Positions 1 through 6,580 of a stretch of DNA of 9,439 bases are shown piece by piece. The notes under the pieces were generated by a model that was not told where the DNA came from, searched no databases, and saw only the letters and a list, made by a program, of their open reading frames with translations. Source of the stretch: DATAYF01 sp036272735. GTDB taxonomy: Bacteria > Chloroflexota > Ktedonobacteria > Ktedonobacterales > Ktedonobacteraceae. Numbering within the stretch: the stretch's first letter is position 1; each line of letters opens with the position of its first letter. The DNA lies in contig DATAYF010000527.1 of the NCBI GenBank assembly GCA_036272735.1, forward strand, positions 1-9,439, read 5' to 3'. The translations under genes and the position numbers were made by a program.

Positions 1-1
1 G

Positions 2-205
2 TACACGCTGCATGCGGATCTGGTTGGCGCGAGAAATCTGGTGATGAGAACGCTCGTGCTTCGACAGGATTGGAGCACGACGGGGCACCTGTCAATTGCC
101 CCTGATACATCGGACAACGAAGCCAAAGCAGCGCGCCTCACAAGGTACGCTGAGTTGCGGTGGAGTCCAGATGCAAGCCTCCGCTCTCAGAGCGGAGGTC
201 ATTGA
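2..205 (+). CDS. tnpB: C-terminal end of TnpB-type (IS605 OrfB family) transposase, cut by window start
   Basis: An open frame enters from the left edge and runs 67 codons to a TGA at 203-205. It begins YTLHADLVGARN, which matches the last RuvC-type block of IS200/IS605 TnpB proteins (consensus like ADxxAARN), where the Asp is a catalytic metal ligand of the RNA-guided nuclease. The tail that follows (RYAELRWSPDAS and neighbours) is typical in style of TnpB C-termini from Ktedonobacteria-like genomes; that comparison is from memory. The upstream RuvC blocks and zinc-finger cysteines lie outside the window, so intactness cannot be judged. A strong hairpin overlaps the last codons, as expected where the tnpB 3' end, the guide (omega) RNA and the element's right end coincide. 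The protein would be an omega-RNA-guided nuclease that helps retain the element. Whether a TnpA partner exists is not visible. Confidence 0.8.
   Translation, partial: YTLHADLVGARNLVMRTLVLRQDWSTTGHLSIAPDTSDNEAKAARLTRYAELRWSPDASLRSQSGGH
178..198 (+). repeat. Right-end hairpin of IS605-type element, possible omega-RNA stem
   Basis: CCTCCGCTCT at 178-187 is the exact reverse complement of AGAGCGGAGG at 189-198, with one base between. This gives a 10-bp inverted repeat, or an 8-bp stem with a 5-nt loop. It overlaps the last codons of tnpB and lies just before its stop. IS200/IS605 elements carry subterminal hairpins at the right end that are recognised as single-stranded DNA by TnpA, and the same region encodes the 3' scaffold of the TnpB guide RNA. 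The exact cleavage point is not identifiable here; TCATTGAC follows directly at 199-206. The role is inferred from position. Confidence 0.6.
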
Positions 206-251
206 CTTGTGGTATTCTAAAGAGTGATCGTGTCCTTTTTGGAGTATAGCT

Positions 252-1685
252 ATGGCTGAACAGTCCTCCCTTTTTGATTCTGATGACGCGTCTAGTACGT
301 CAGCACGCAAAGCAACGACGCCAGCTACGTCCAGACCAGGTACTTCCGCTGAGCCGTTGGCGGCGCGCATGCGCCCACGTTCGGTAGATGAGATCATCGG
401 GCAGGAGCAGCTTTTGGGGCCGGGCAAATTGTTGCGCCGTGTCATTGAAGCTGATCGTGTGACCTCGATGATCTTATGGGGGCCGCCCGGCAGTGGCAAG
501 ACCACGCTAGCCGATGTGATAGCCCGCCATACGCATGCACGCTTTGTGACCTTGAGCGCGGTGTCTGCTGGTGTCGCTGAGTTGCGCAAAGTTGTTGACG
601 AGGCCGGGAAACTGCGTCAGTTCAGTCGTCAGCGTACCATCCTCTTTATCGATGAAATTCATCGTTTCAACAAGGCGCAACAAGATGCCGTGCTGCCGCA
701 TGTCGAGCGTGGCGTCGTTACCTTGATTGGGGCTACCACTGAAAATCCCAGCTTCGAGGTCAATGCCGCGCTGCTATCGCGTGCGCGCGTCTTCGTACTT
801 AAAGGGTTGAGCGAGGACAATCTTATAACCATTCTTCAGCGCGCGTTGGCCGATCAAGAGCGCGGTTTGGGTCAGCTTGGCCTGAGTGCCGATGAAGATG
901 CCTTGCGTGGTATTGCGGTGTATGCTAGCGGTGATGCGCGTACCGCTCTCAACGTCCTGGAACTGGTGGCGCAGGGCACGTTGAGCAGTGAGCGTACGAC
1001 AAAGCATATCACAGTGCCGATGGTGGAGGAGGTGATGCAGCATCGCGCGCTGCTGTACGACAAAAGTGGTGATCAGCACTACGATATGATTTCGGCACTG
1101 CATAAAGCCGTGCGCGGCTCTGACCCTGATGGGAGCCTCTATTGGCTCGTACGTATGCTTGAGGCCGGAGAAGACCCGTTATATATTGCACGTCGTGTTG
1201 TGCGTATGGCTTCGGAGGATATCGGTATGGCTGATCCCCAGGCACTTGGGGTATGTGTTGCGGCCCAGCAGGCGGTGCATTTTGTGGGCATGCCTGAAGG
1301 CGGAGCGATGCTGGCACAAGCGGTGGTCTACCTGGCGACCGCGCCAAAAAGCGCCTCGGTTTATGCCGCTTACGAAGCCATTCGCGCCGAGATTGCGAGT
1401 GGGTATAATGACCCGGTACCGCTGTGGATACGCAATGCTCCTACGCAACTCATGAAGGGTCTGGGCTATGGCAAAGACTACAAGTATTCCCACGATTACT
1501 ACAAAGATATGCAGGTCGATGATCCCGAACGCCCACCTGCCGCCAAACTACAAGAATACTTGCCGGAGCGCCTGGTTGGGCGTAACTTCTACGAACCGAC
1601 AGAGCAGGGCAAAGAGGCCAGCATCAAAAAGTGGCTGGCAAAACGCTATGCGCAAGCAGCGCGCGATGAGCAGAAGAATCGCTAG
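252..1685 (+). CDS. rarA: Replication-associated recombination protein RarA (MgsA), AAA+ ATPase
   Basis: This 477-residue protein has the usual RarA/WRNIP1 size and architecture. Visible motifs are the N-terminal block PLAARMRPRSVDEIIGQ (35-51), Walker A GPPGSGKTT (77-85), Walker B and box LFIDEIHRFN (131-140), sensor-1 GATTENPSFEVN (160-171) and the arginine-finger segment LLSRARV (174-180). The C-terminal half carries the family oligomerisation region, including LGYGKDYKYSHD and the YLPERLVGRNFYEP block. RarA acts at stalled replication forks, remodelling ends and associating with the sliding clamp and SSB. Residues 4-8, QSSLF, resemble a clamp-binding QxxLF peptide, which is an inference. 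The start at 252 is supported by GGAG at 241-244, seven bases upstream. No convincing promoter is seen between the transposon end and this start. Its stop overlaps that of the convergent chromate transporter gene. Confidence 0.95.
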   Translation: MAEQSSLFDSDDASSTSARKATTPATSRPGTSAEPLAARMRPRSVDEIIGQEQLLGPGKLLRRVIEADRVTSMILWGPPGSGKTTLADVIARHTHARFVTLSAVSAGVAELRKVVDEAGKLRQFSRQRTILFIDEIHRFNKAQQDAVLPHVERGVVTLIGATTENPSFEVNAALLSRARVFVLKGLSEDNLITILQRALADQERGLGQLGLSADEDALRGIAVYASGDARTALNVLELVAQGTLSSERTTKHITVPMVEEVMQHRALLYDKSGDQHYDMISALHKAVRGSDPDGSLYWLVRMLEAGEDPLYIARRVVRMASEDIGMADPQALGVCVAAQQAVHFVGMPEGGAMLAQAVVYLATAPKSASVYAAYEAIRAEIASGYNDPVPLWIRNAPTQLMKGLGYGKDYKYSHDYYKDMQVDDPERPPAAKLQEYLPERLVGRNFYEPTEQGKEASIKKWLAKRYAQAARDEQKNR

Positions 1686-2194
1686 TGGTAAATGAGGAAG
1701 CCGACAATGCCAGCCAGGGCAACGATAAGCAGGATGGGTATTTTCTTCGTCAAAATTAAACCGATGGCAGCGACCGCGATGGCCCAGGTCTTCCAATCCG
1801 TGCCAGAGCTTTTCATTACTGACCAGGAGGCCGTTATTTGAATACCCGCGACGGCCAGCGTGATACCGCGCATAAATGCTGGCACCCAGCGTTGATGTTC
1901 GATGCGCGAGTAGGTCGCGGAAACGAGGAGTATCAATAGCGGCGGAATCGTAATCGCCAGGAGCGCTAGAAACGCGCCCAAAAAGCCGTAGGTGAGGTAG
2001 CCTATACTGATGACCCACAACCCGTTTGGTCCAGGGCTGATCTGCCCAATCGCAACCGACTGTCCAATCTGCGTCTCTTTGGCCCAATGGGCATGAAGCA
2101 GGTCGCTATGGACACTCGGTAAATTGCTCAGCCCGCCTGAAGAAAAAAGCGAGCCCTTCAGAAATATCCAGAAATATATGAATGGATTGATCAT
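1682..2194 (-). CDS. Chromate transporter, CHR family, short form (second gene of a pair)
   Basis: This 170-residue, strongly hydrophobic protein has one CHR domain. Family features seen are an N-terminal FWIFLKGSLFSSGGLSNLP segment (a degenerate form of the F-x-G-FGG block) and the signature IGQISPGPNGLW (about 48-59), followed by several predicted membrane helices. Single-domain CHR proteins are about half the length of classic ChrA and normally occur as adjacent pairs that function together, as known for Bacillus short-chain CHR pairs. The other half lies 31 nt upstream on the same strand, so the two are very likely co-transcribed. Family role is chromate efflux across the cytoplasmic membrane, but many CHR proteins have unproven substrates. 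A run of octamer repeats covers the ribosome-binding region. The stop codon shares the CTAG at 1682-1685 with the rarA stop. Confidence 0.88.
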   Translation of the reverse strand: MINPFIYFWIFLKGSLFSSGGLSNLPSVHSDLLHAHWAKETQIGQSVAIGQISPGPNGLWVISIGYLTYGFLGAFLALLAITIPPLLILLVSATYSRIEHQRWVPAFMRGITLAVAGIQITASWSVMKSSGTDWKTWAIAVAAIGLILTKKIPILLIVALAGIVGFLIYH

Positions 2195-2200
2195 GGTTTG

Positions 2201-2224
2201 CCTATTTCCCTATTTCCCTATTTT
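2201..2224. repeat. Three tandem 8-bp repeats between the two transporter genes
   Basis: CCTATTTC occurs at 2201-2208 and 2209-2216, followed by CCTATTTT at 2217-2224. On the coding (minus) strand the unit reads GAAATAGG, so it supplies purine-rich AGG motifs just upstream of the start at 2194; the nearest AGG ends about six bases before that ATG. The array fills most of the 31-nt gap between the genes. Because the unit is not a multiple of three and lies outside both coding regions, gain or loss of a copy would change spacing and the number of Shine-Dalgarno-like motifs but not the proteins. Confidence 0.85.
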
Positions 2225-2225
2225 C

Positions 2226-2858
2226 TTACTTTTTTACTTCCTGAGCTTCCTGCTCAATTTCGGTCTGTTGCGTATGTTTGCTGCGCCACGGTGTAAAAAT
2301 GAGCATACTGATGATGGCAGCTCCCATCAGGACCAGCATGATTGAGATATTGAATAAATTAATGGCGATGAGGCTTGCGCATACGATGGCGAGGCAAATG
2401 ACCAGGTGCAGCCAGTTTTTCTTATAGGCTGTTTTCAGTTCTGGCTGTGCGAAGTTGAGTCCGACGACAAGCAAAAAGCCAGCCGTGGCTGGGATCATGC
2501 CTTTTAGCACTGCCTGGGTTGCGGCTTGATGCTCAATATAACTAAAGCCAATCGTAAGCAGGCAGGTTATGGTCGCGCTCGGTACCAGCATGCCGCACAG
2601 CGAAACAACGACACCAGCAATACCACCGAGTTTTTTGCCGATCAGGATGGTCAGGGCCACCAGATTGATACCTGGAGTAAAAACACACTGGCTCCAGAAG
2701 AGCGCAAAATCTTCCATCGTCATCCAATGCCGCTTAAAAATAAATTCGCGCTGAATAAGGAGGCTGGTTGAGCCTCCGAACGATTGGAGTCCAATAGCTG
2801 TCCAGATCCTGAAGAGTTCCCAGGTGCTTGGACGAGGTGCGGATTGTAATGTTTGCAT
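2226..2858 (-). CDS. Chromate transporter, CHR family, short form (first gene of a pair)
   Basis: This is a 210-residue membrane protein with one CHR domain. The N-terminal cytoplasmic stretch leads into WTAIGLQSFGGSTSLL (about 19-34), the canonical F-G-FGG block. WSQCVFTPGINLVAL (about 55-69) is the position-equivalent of the family's Q-LLPGPN motif, here with TPGIN instead of PGPN. Further predicted helices follow at roughly 85-105, 115-135 and 145-190. The C-terminus is polar and charged (EIEQEAQEVKK). With the downstream short CHR gene it forms the split equivalent of a two-domain ChrA and probably makes a heterodimer in the cytoplasmic membrane. The start at 2858 is preceded on the minus strand by AAAGG at a slightly long spacing of about 10 nt. 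A candidate promoter lies at 2913-2942. No ChrB-type chromate regulator is present in the window. Confidence 0.88.
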   Translation of the reverse strand: MQTLQSAPRPSTWELFRIWTAIGLQSFGGSTSLLIQREFIFKRHWMTMEDFALFWSQCVFTPGINLVALTILIGKKLGGIAGVVVSLCGMLVPSATITCLLTIGFSYIEHQAATQAVLKGMIPATAGFLLVVGLNFAQPELKTAYKKNWLHLVICLAIVCASLIAINLFNISIMLVLMGAAIISMLIFTPWRSKHTQQTEIEQEAQEVKK

Positions 2859-2912
2859 AATGAAGAAGCCTTTGTTGTGTTAGCAGTCGGATAGTAATGG
2901 TTTTCTCTCTCT

Positions 2913-2942
2913 GTTATACATTATCCTTGATCTATTCGCCAA
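2913..2942 (-). promoter_or_regulatory. Candidate sigma-70-type promoter for the chromate transporter pair
   Basis: On the minus strand, TTGGCG (2942-2937) and TATAAC (2918-2913) are separated by 18 nt, with TG just before the -10 element as in extended -10 promoters. Transcription would start near 2905, about 45 nt upstream of the first transporter gene. It lies in the 133-nt gap downstream of the response-regulator gene, so the transporter genes could be expressed independently of it. The match is by eye only. Confidence 0.4.
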
Positions 2943-2991
2943 CTGTTGAGCGATGATGCAGGGTAATTCGGGGATTTTTATGGGAGAGGTA

Positions 2992-3390
2992 CTATGCGAT
3001 TAGCGTTTCTATCTGCTGCACGAGGTCGTCGGTTTCGAAGGGCTTCAGGAGTGTTGGTAAATGTTGGATGTTTACCTGTGGGTCTAGCAGATCGAGAGGC
3101 CTGGCGGTGATGAATAACACAGGAATGTGACTAAATTCCGTCATGCTGTGAAGGTGGTGATACAATTCTACGCCCGTCATCATAGGGAGCGCGTAGTCGA
3201 AGAGGAAAAGCGAGGGCAGCGTTGTTTTTAACTCATCAATCTGCTGCAAAACTTCTCTTGCATTTTGAAACACCCTGGTTGGATAAGGTGTTTCCATCTC
3301 AATTAGAAGGGTCAGCACTTCGCGCATAGCATCGTCATCTTCAACAAGGAGAATAGATTTCGCGCTCGTTGCTGGCGTAGTTTGCATCAT
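2992..3390 (-). CDS. Stand-alone response-regulator receiver-domain protein (CheY-like)
   Basis: This 132-residue protein is a single receiver domain with no output domain. The acidic pocket is E17, D18, D19 (LLVEDDD), the phospho-acceptor is D65 (LFLFDYALPMMTG), the switch Thr is T95 (FITAR) and the conserved Lys is K116 (LLKPF). All residues needed for Asp phosphorylation and switching are therefore present. Such proteins pass phosphate between histidine kinases and partner proteins or act by protein contact. No kinase is encoded nearby, so the partner is unknown. Two consecutive ATG codons start the frame. AGAGG lies 4 nt before the first and 7 nt before the second (3387), so the second may be the real start. 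Chromate transporter genes follow on the same strand after 133 nt, but functional coupling is not shown. Confidence 0.88.
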   Translation of the reverse strand: MMQTTPATSAKSILLVEDDDAMREVLTLLIEMETPYPTRVFQNAREVLQQIDELKTTLPSLFLFDYALPMMTGVELYHHLHSMTEFSHIPVLFITARPLDLLDPQVNIQHLPTLLKPFETDDLVQQIETLIA

Positions 3391-3551
3391 ACAGCCTCTA
3401 ACTTTGACCTTTCACAACATGTTGCTGATTTGCTCCTCTGGTTACTAGCTACACGCTCAATCATGCCACTCTGTGACAACACGACAAGTTGAAAGTATTC
3501 ATAAAGATATTTTCCCTGCATCAGCACCCTCGTTTTGTTGTAAAATGAGCT
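3391..3551. other. Divergent intergenic region between receiver gene and the hypothetical-polX pair
   Basis: These 161 nt separate two outward-facing genes and must hold promoters for both directions. A perfect 10-bp palindrome, CAACATGTTG, is at 3415-3424, about 25 nt upstream of the receiver gene, a position where a regulator could bind. TAAAAT at 3541-3546 sits just before the rightward ATG. No strong -35/-10 pair stands out for the leftward gene. No RNA gene or terminator was recognised. Confidence 0.5.
3541..3546 (+). promoter_or_regulatory. Possible -10 element giving a leaderless or very short-leader transcript
   Basis: TAAAAT, preceded by TTG, ends 5 nt before the ATG at 3552. A -10 element there would place transcription initiation at or within a base or two of the start codon. 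The gene also lacks a clear Shine-Dalgarno sequence. These two facts fit a leaderless mRNA, but no good -35 hexamer is seen, so this is tentative. Confidence 0.3.
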
Positions 3552-4016
3552 ATGCGCAAAGAACTTCTGTCCTGGCTTGAGCGTGAAGGGTTGCTGTTGT
3601 ATGCTGTGACTACCTCAGCAGCAGAGGAATCGGATGAAGTGAAAGTGACGGTGAAAGCTCCGGTCCTTGCCCTGAGTCGCGCTGACACTGATTTTCGTGA
3701 GTGCCTCGATCCGGTACTCTTTGGGTATCCTACAACAAGTCTTGAGATGATGAACCTGCAAGATATGCACGAGTTTGTCTTGTCCTGGTTCGAAAGAGCA
3801 ATTGCTGCTGGTATGGCGCGCTGTTTTGTGTGCAACAAAGTGTTGGATACGAGCGATGAGAAGCCTTGGGACGTTGTTTTTATCACCTCCGATATGTATT
3901 GCTGGCTTCCGGTACACTTTGACTGCAAACGCTCCATCAGTCGTGAATTGAAGGGGCGTAATCCCTTTGAAATTACCGCGTCTCCACCTGAATTTTTTGA
4001 TATGCGCTTAGCATAG
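3552..4016 (+). CDS. Uncharacterised protein with CxxC...HxxC putative zinc site
   Basis: This 154-residue soluble protein is not recognised by me. It has no signal peptide or membrane segment. The middle is rich in hydrophobic and acidic residues (about 60-90), and the C-terminal half contains C91-x2-C94 and H122-x2-C125, with C117 in between. The CxxC-x27-HxxC spacing suggests a treble-clef or zinc-ribbon-like metal site; this is inference from spacing alone. Coding is supported by the long frame and by close coupling to polX, whose ATG lies 10 nt beyond this stop. Tight spacing indicates one transcript, hinting at a link to DNA repair or nucleic-acid binding without proving it. There is no good Shine-Dalgarno sequence before the ATG. 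The function is unknown. Confidence 0.75.
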   Translation: MRKELLSWLEREGLLLYAVTTSAAEESDEVKVTVKAPVLALSRADTDFRECLDPVLFGYPTTSLEMMNLQDMHEFVLSWFERAIAAGMARCFVCNKVLDTSDEKPWDVVFITSDMYCWLPVHFDCKRSISRELKGRNPFEITASPPEFFDMRLA

Positions 4017-4026
4017 AAGGGCTGTT

Positions 4027-5799
4027 ATGGATAAAAATCAGATCGCTGCTCTGCTTGAGGAGATTGCGACGCTTCTCGCATTGCAGGAGAAAAGTAATAC
4101 CTTCGAAGTACGAGCGTACGAAAACGCTGCTCGCACTGTTTCCGCGCTTGATGGCGATGTTGCTCAGCTTGCGCGCGAGGGGAAGCTGAAAGGCTTGCCT
4201 GGACTGGGACCGCGCATTCTACAACGGGTGCTGGAAGCTGTCGAAACTGGCAAGATCGCTTATTATGATGAGCTACGTGCCGCCACGCCCGCTGTGAAAT
4301 TGGAGATGTTACGCATCTCTGGTGTCGGACCTAAGCGCATCAATACTATTTACAACGAGCTGCATGTGAACAGTATTGCCGAGTTAGAGCAGGCATGCAA
4401 GGAAAATAAGGTTGCGACCATTGCCGGATTTGGCAAGAAGACGCAAGATAAAATTTTAGAGGGCATTCGCTTTTTAACGCAGCACGCGGACCGCCATCTT
4501 TACCCTGAGGTGGAGGAAGAGGCCGAGCGCATACGACTGGCCCTGGCTACCTTGCCGCAAATTGTGCGCTTACAGGTTGCCGGAAGCCTGCGTCGTCGTC
4601 GCGAGACGGTGAAGGATATCGATATGGTTGCCAGTGTGGCGGCAGATGCCGATGTGGCGGCGCGTCGGGCTATTATGGATTTCTTCACCAGCCAACCCTC
4701 TGTGCTGGCGATTACGGGCAAGGGTGATACCAAATCGAGCGTGGTCTTGAGCGGTGGCGTCGCCATGGATCTGCGTGTCGTCAATGATAGTCAGTTTCCT
4801 TACACGCTCCATCACTTTAGCGGCTCGAAGGAACATCATATTGCGCTACGCCGTCGCGCTTTGAGCCGCCATATGACGATCAACGACTACGGCCTGTTTA
4901 GCACGGAAGGAGGGGGCGAAACGCTGGTACCGTGCCACGATGAGGCCGACATGTACGCGGCGCTTGGTATGGACTATATTGAACCAGAGCTGCGCGAAGA
5001 TATGGGCGAGATCGATGCCGCCAGTGCACATACGCTACCTACGCTGGTACAAGAGCGTGATTTGCGCGGCGTGTTGCACGCACATTCGACCTATAGTGAT
5101 GGCAAAAATACCATCCGCGAGATGGCCGAAGGCTGTATGGCGCGTGGGTACTCCTACCTGGGTATGGCTGATCATAGCAAGGCGGCGGCCTACGCGGGCG
5201 GTTTGCACGAGGATGACCTGCAACGCCAGAGCGATGAAATCGACCGTTTGAACGAAGAATTTGCGGGTCGTTTCCTTATTTTGAAGGGCATCGAGTGCGA
5301 CATTTTGAAGGATGGCGCGCTCGATTTCGAGGATCGGGTGTTGGAGCGTCTCGACTTTGTGGTGGCCTCAATTCACAGCAATTTTAATCTGCCACAAGCA
5401 GAACAGACCGCGCGTTTAGTACGCGCTATAACTAATCCATACGTAGATATAGTAGGTCATCCCACTGGACGCATTTTACTTGACAGAGCAGGCTATGCTT
5501 TGGATATGGATGCGGTTATCGAGGCGGCGGCGGAACATGGGACGTGTATTGAGATCAATGCTCATCCTTCGCGCCTGGACCTTGACTGGCGCTTTGTCCA
5601 CAAAGCTCGCACCAAAGGTATCAAGATTCCAGTCGATCCCGATGCTCATACGGTTGCAGGAATAGACGTTATGCGTTATGGTATAGGGATTGCACGCAAG
5701 GGTTGGCTACGTGCCGCAGATGTGCTGAATACGTTGGAAACCGAGGCGTTGCTAGCGTTCTTTAGGCAGAGGAGAAGCCAGTCTCATACGCGCGTTTAG
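4027..5799 (+). CDS. polX: DNA polymerase X family protein with PHP exonuclease domain (PolX)
   Basis: At 590 residues it matches bacterial PolX (about 570-580). Domains in order: the 8-kDa-like N-terminal region with helix-hairpin-helix loops GLPGLG (56-61), ISGVGPK (97-103) and IAGFGKK (132-138); the nucleotidyltransferase palm with GSLRRRRETVKDID (186-199), where D197 and D199 bind metal, and the third carboxylate D248 in AMDLRV; then a C-terminal PHP domain. PHP metal ligands are visible in HAHSTYSDG (351-359), ADHS (381-384), GIEC (421-424), ASIHSN (447-452), GHPTGR (477-482) and DPDAH (537-541), so the 3'-5' exonuclease/phosphatase site looks intact. The family fills short gaps in base-excision repair and trims 3' ends. 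The start is supported by AAGGG at five-base spacing. It is the second gene of a pair with the hypothetical gene. Confidence 0.96.
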   Translation: MDKNQIAALLEEIATLLALQEKSNTFEVRAYENAARTVSALDGDVAQLAREGKLKGLPGLGPRILQRVLEAVETGKIAYYDELRAATPAVKLEMLRISGVGPKRINTIYNELHVNSIAELEQACKENKVATIAGFGKKTQDKILEGIRFLTQHADRHLYPEVEEEAERIRLALATLPQIVRLQVAGSLRRRRETVKDIDMVASVAADADVAARRAIMDFFTSQPSVLAITGKGDTKSSVVLSGGVAMDLRVVNDSQFPYTLHHFSGSKEHHIALRRRALSRHMTINDYGLFSTEGGGETLVPCHDEADMYAALGMDYIEPELREDMGEIDAASAHTLPTLVQERDLRGVLHAHSTYSDGKNTIREMAEGCMARGYSYLGMADHSKAAAYAGGLHEDDLQRQSDEIDRLNEEFAGRFLILKGIECDILKDGALDFEDRVLERLDFVVASIHSNFNLPQAEQTARLVRAITNPYVDIVGHPTGRILLDRAGYALDMDAVIEAAAEHGTCIEINAHPSRLDLDWRFVHKARTKGIKIPVDPDAHTVAGIDVMRYGIGIARKGWLRAADVLNTLETEALLAFFRQRRSQSHTRV

Positions 5800-5811
5800 G
5801 CATTGGCAGCC

Positions 5812-5841
5812 TTGCGCTCTGCACGTGTAGGTATGTAAGAT
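5812..5841 (+). promoter_or_regulatory. Candidate promoter upstream of rplY
   Basis: TTGCGC (5812-5817) and TAAGAT (5836-5841) are separated by 18 nt, in the 130-nt gap after polX. This would give a leader of about 80 nt before the L25 gene. A second possibility is TTTCGG (5878-5883) with TTATAG 17 nt downstream, closer to the gene. Neither is a strong match, and readthrough from polX remains possible. Confidence 0.28.
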
Positions 5842-5929
5842 CTTATTCCAAAGCCCAGCGCCACTCTGTGCTCAGGGTTTCGGATAAGTAGTAAAAACGG
5901 TTATAGAAAGTATCAGGAGGGAAACTCGT

Positions 5930-6553
5930 ATGGCACAACGCATAGAACTTGAGGTTGCACCTCGTACCGTGATGGGCAAGGCGACTAAACGCTTGCGTAA
6001 AGAGGGTATTATCCCCGGCAATATCTACGGACACAAACAGGAACCAGTGCCTGTACAGGTCGAGGCTATGGCATTTGATCGCTTGCACCGCGAACATGGG
6101 TCCCGCAATGTTTTGTCGTTGCGCTTACCTAAAGGTTCGGCTCAGACGGCGATTATCAGCCATGTGCAGCGCGGCCCGCTTGGTCACATCCTGCATGTAG
6201 ATTTCACCCGCGTCAGCCTGCGCGAACGCATTAGTACCAAAGTACCTTTGCACTTTGTTGGTGAAGCTCCAGGCGTCAAAATCCAGGGCGGTGTGTTCCT
6301 GCCACTTGTCGAGGCGCTTGATGTCGAGAGTGCTGCCGCCGATATGGTGAATGCTATTGAGGTGGATGTCTCTTCGCTGACCGATATCGGCTCGACACTG
6401 CGCGCGAAGGATATCACGTTACCGGCCAATTATACGCTGCTCATTGATCCAGAAGAACCCATCGTCAAGATTGATGCGCCTCGTGTCGTGGCTGAACCTG
6501 TTGCAGAGGAAGCTGCTACTACTACTGAGGCCGAGCCAGCCAAGGAGGAGTAG
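5930..6553 (+). CDS. rplY: 50S ribosomal protein L25 (TL5/CTC form)
   Basis: This 207-residue protein is the long, two-domain form of L25 (TL5/CTC), not the short 94-residue enterobacterial form. The N-terminal 5S-rRNA-binding beta-barrel shows the family signature GKATKRLRKEGIIPGNIYG (16-34) and ends with HVDFTRV (89-95). The second domain, about 100-185, contains VPLHFVGEAPGVKIQGG (105-121) and the LPANYTLLIDPEEPIVKI segment. An acidic, Ala/Thr/Glu-rich tail (190-207) is common in this group. The protein binds 5S rRNA in the large-subunit central protuberance; the Bacillus Ctc homologue is stress induced. An excellent ribosome-binding site, AGGAGGG, lies eight bases upstream of the ATG, consistent with high expression. 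The usual neighbour pth is not seen in this window. Confidence 0.95.
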   Translation: MAQRIELEVAPRTVMGKATKRLRKEGIIPGNIYGHKQEPVPVQVEAMAFDRLHREHGSRNVLSLRLPKGSAQTAIISHVQRGPLGHILHVDFTRVSLRERISTKVPLHFVGEAPGVKIQGGVFLPLVEALDVESAAADMVNAIEVDVSSLTDIGSTLRAKDITLPANYTLLIDPEEPIVKIDAPRVVAEPVAEEAATTTEAEPAKEE

Positions 6554-6580
6554 CCCTTCGCTACAAGGAAATGCATAAAA

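Noticed and set aside
92..589. 165-residue leftward open frame
   Set aside because: It lies antisense to the tnpB end and the rarA N-terminal half, both of which have clear family motifs. It shows no recognisable domain and is composed of low-complexity, shadow-like sequence.
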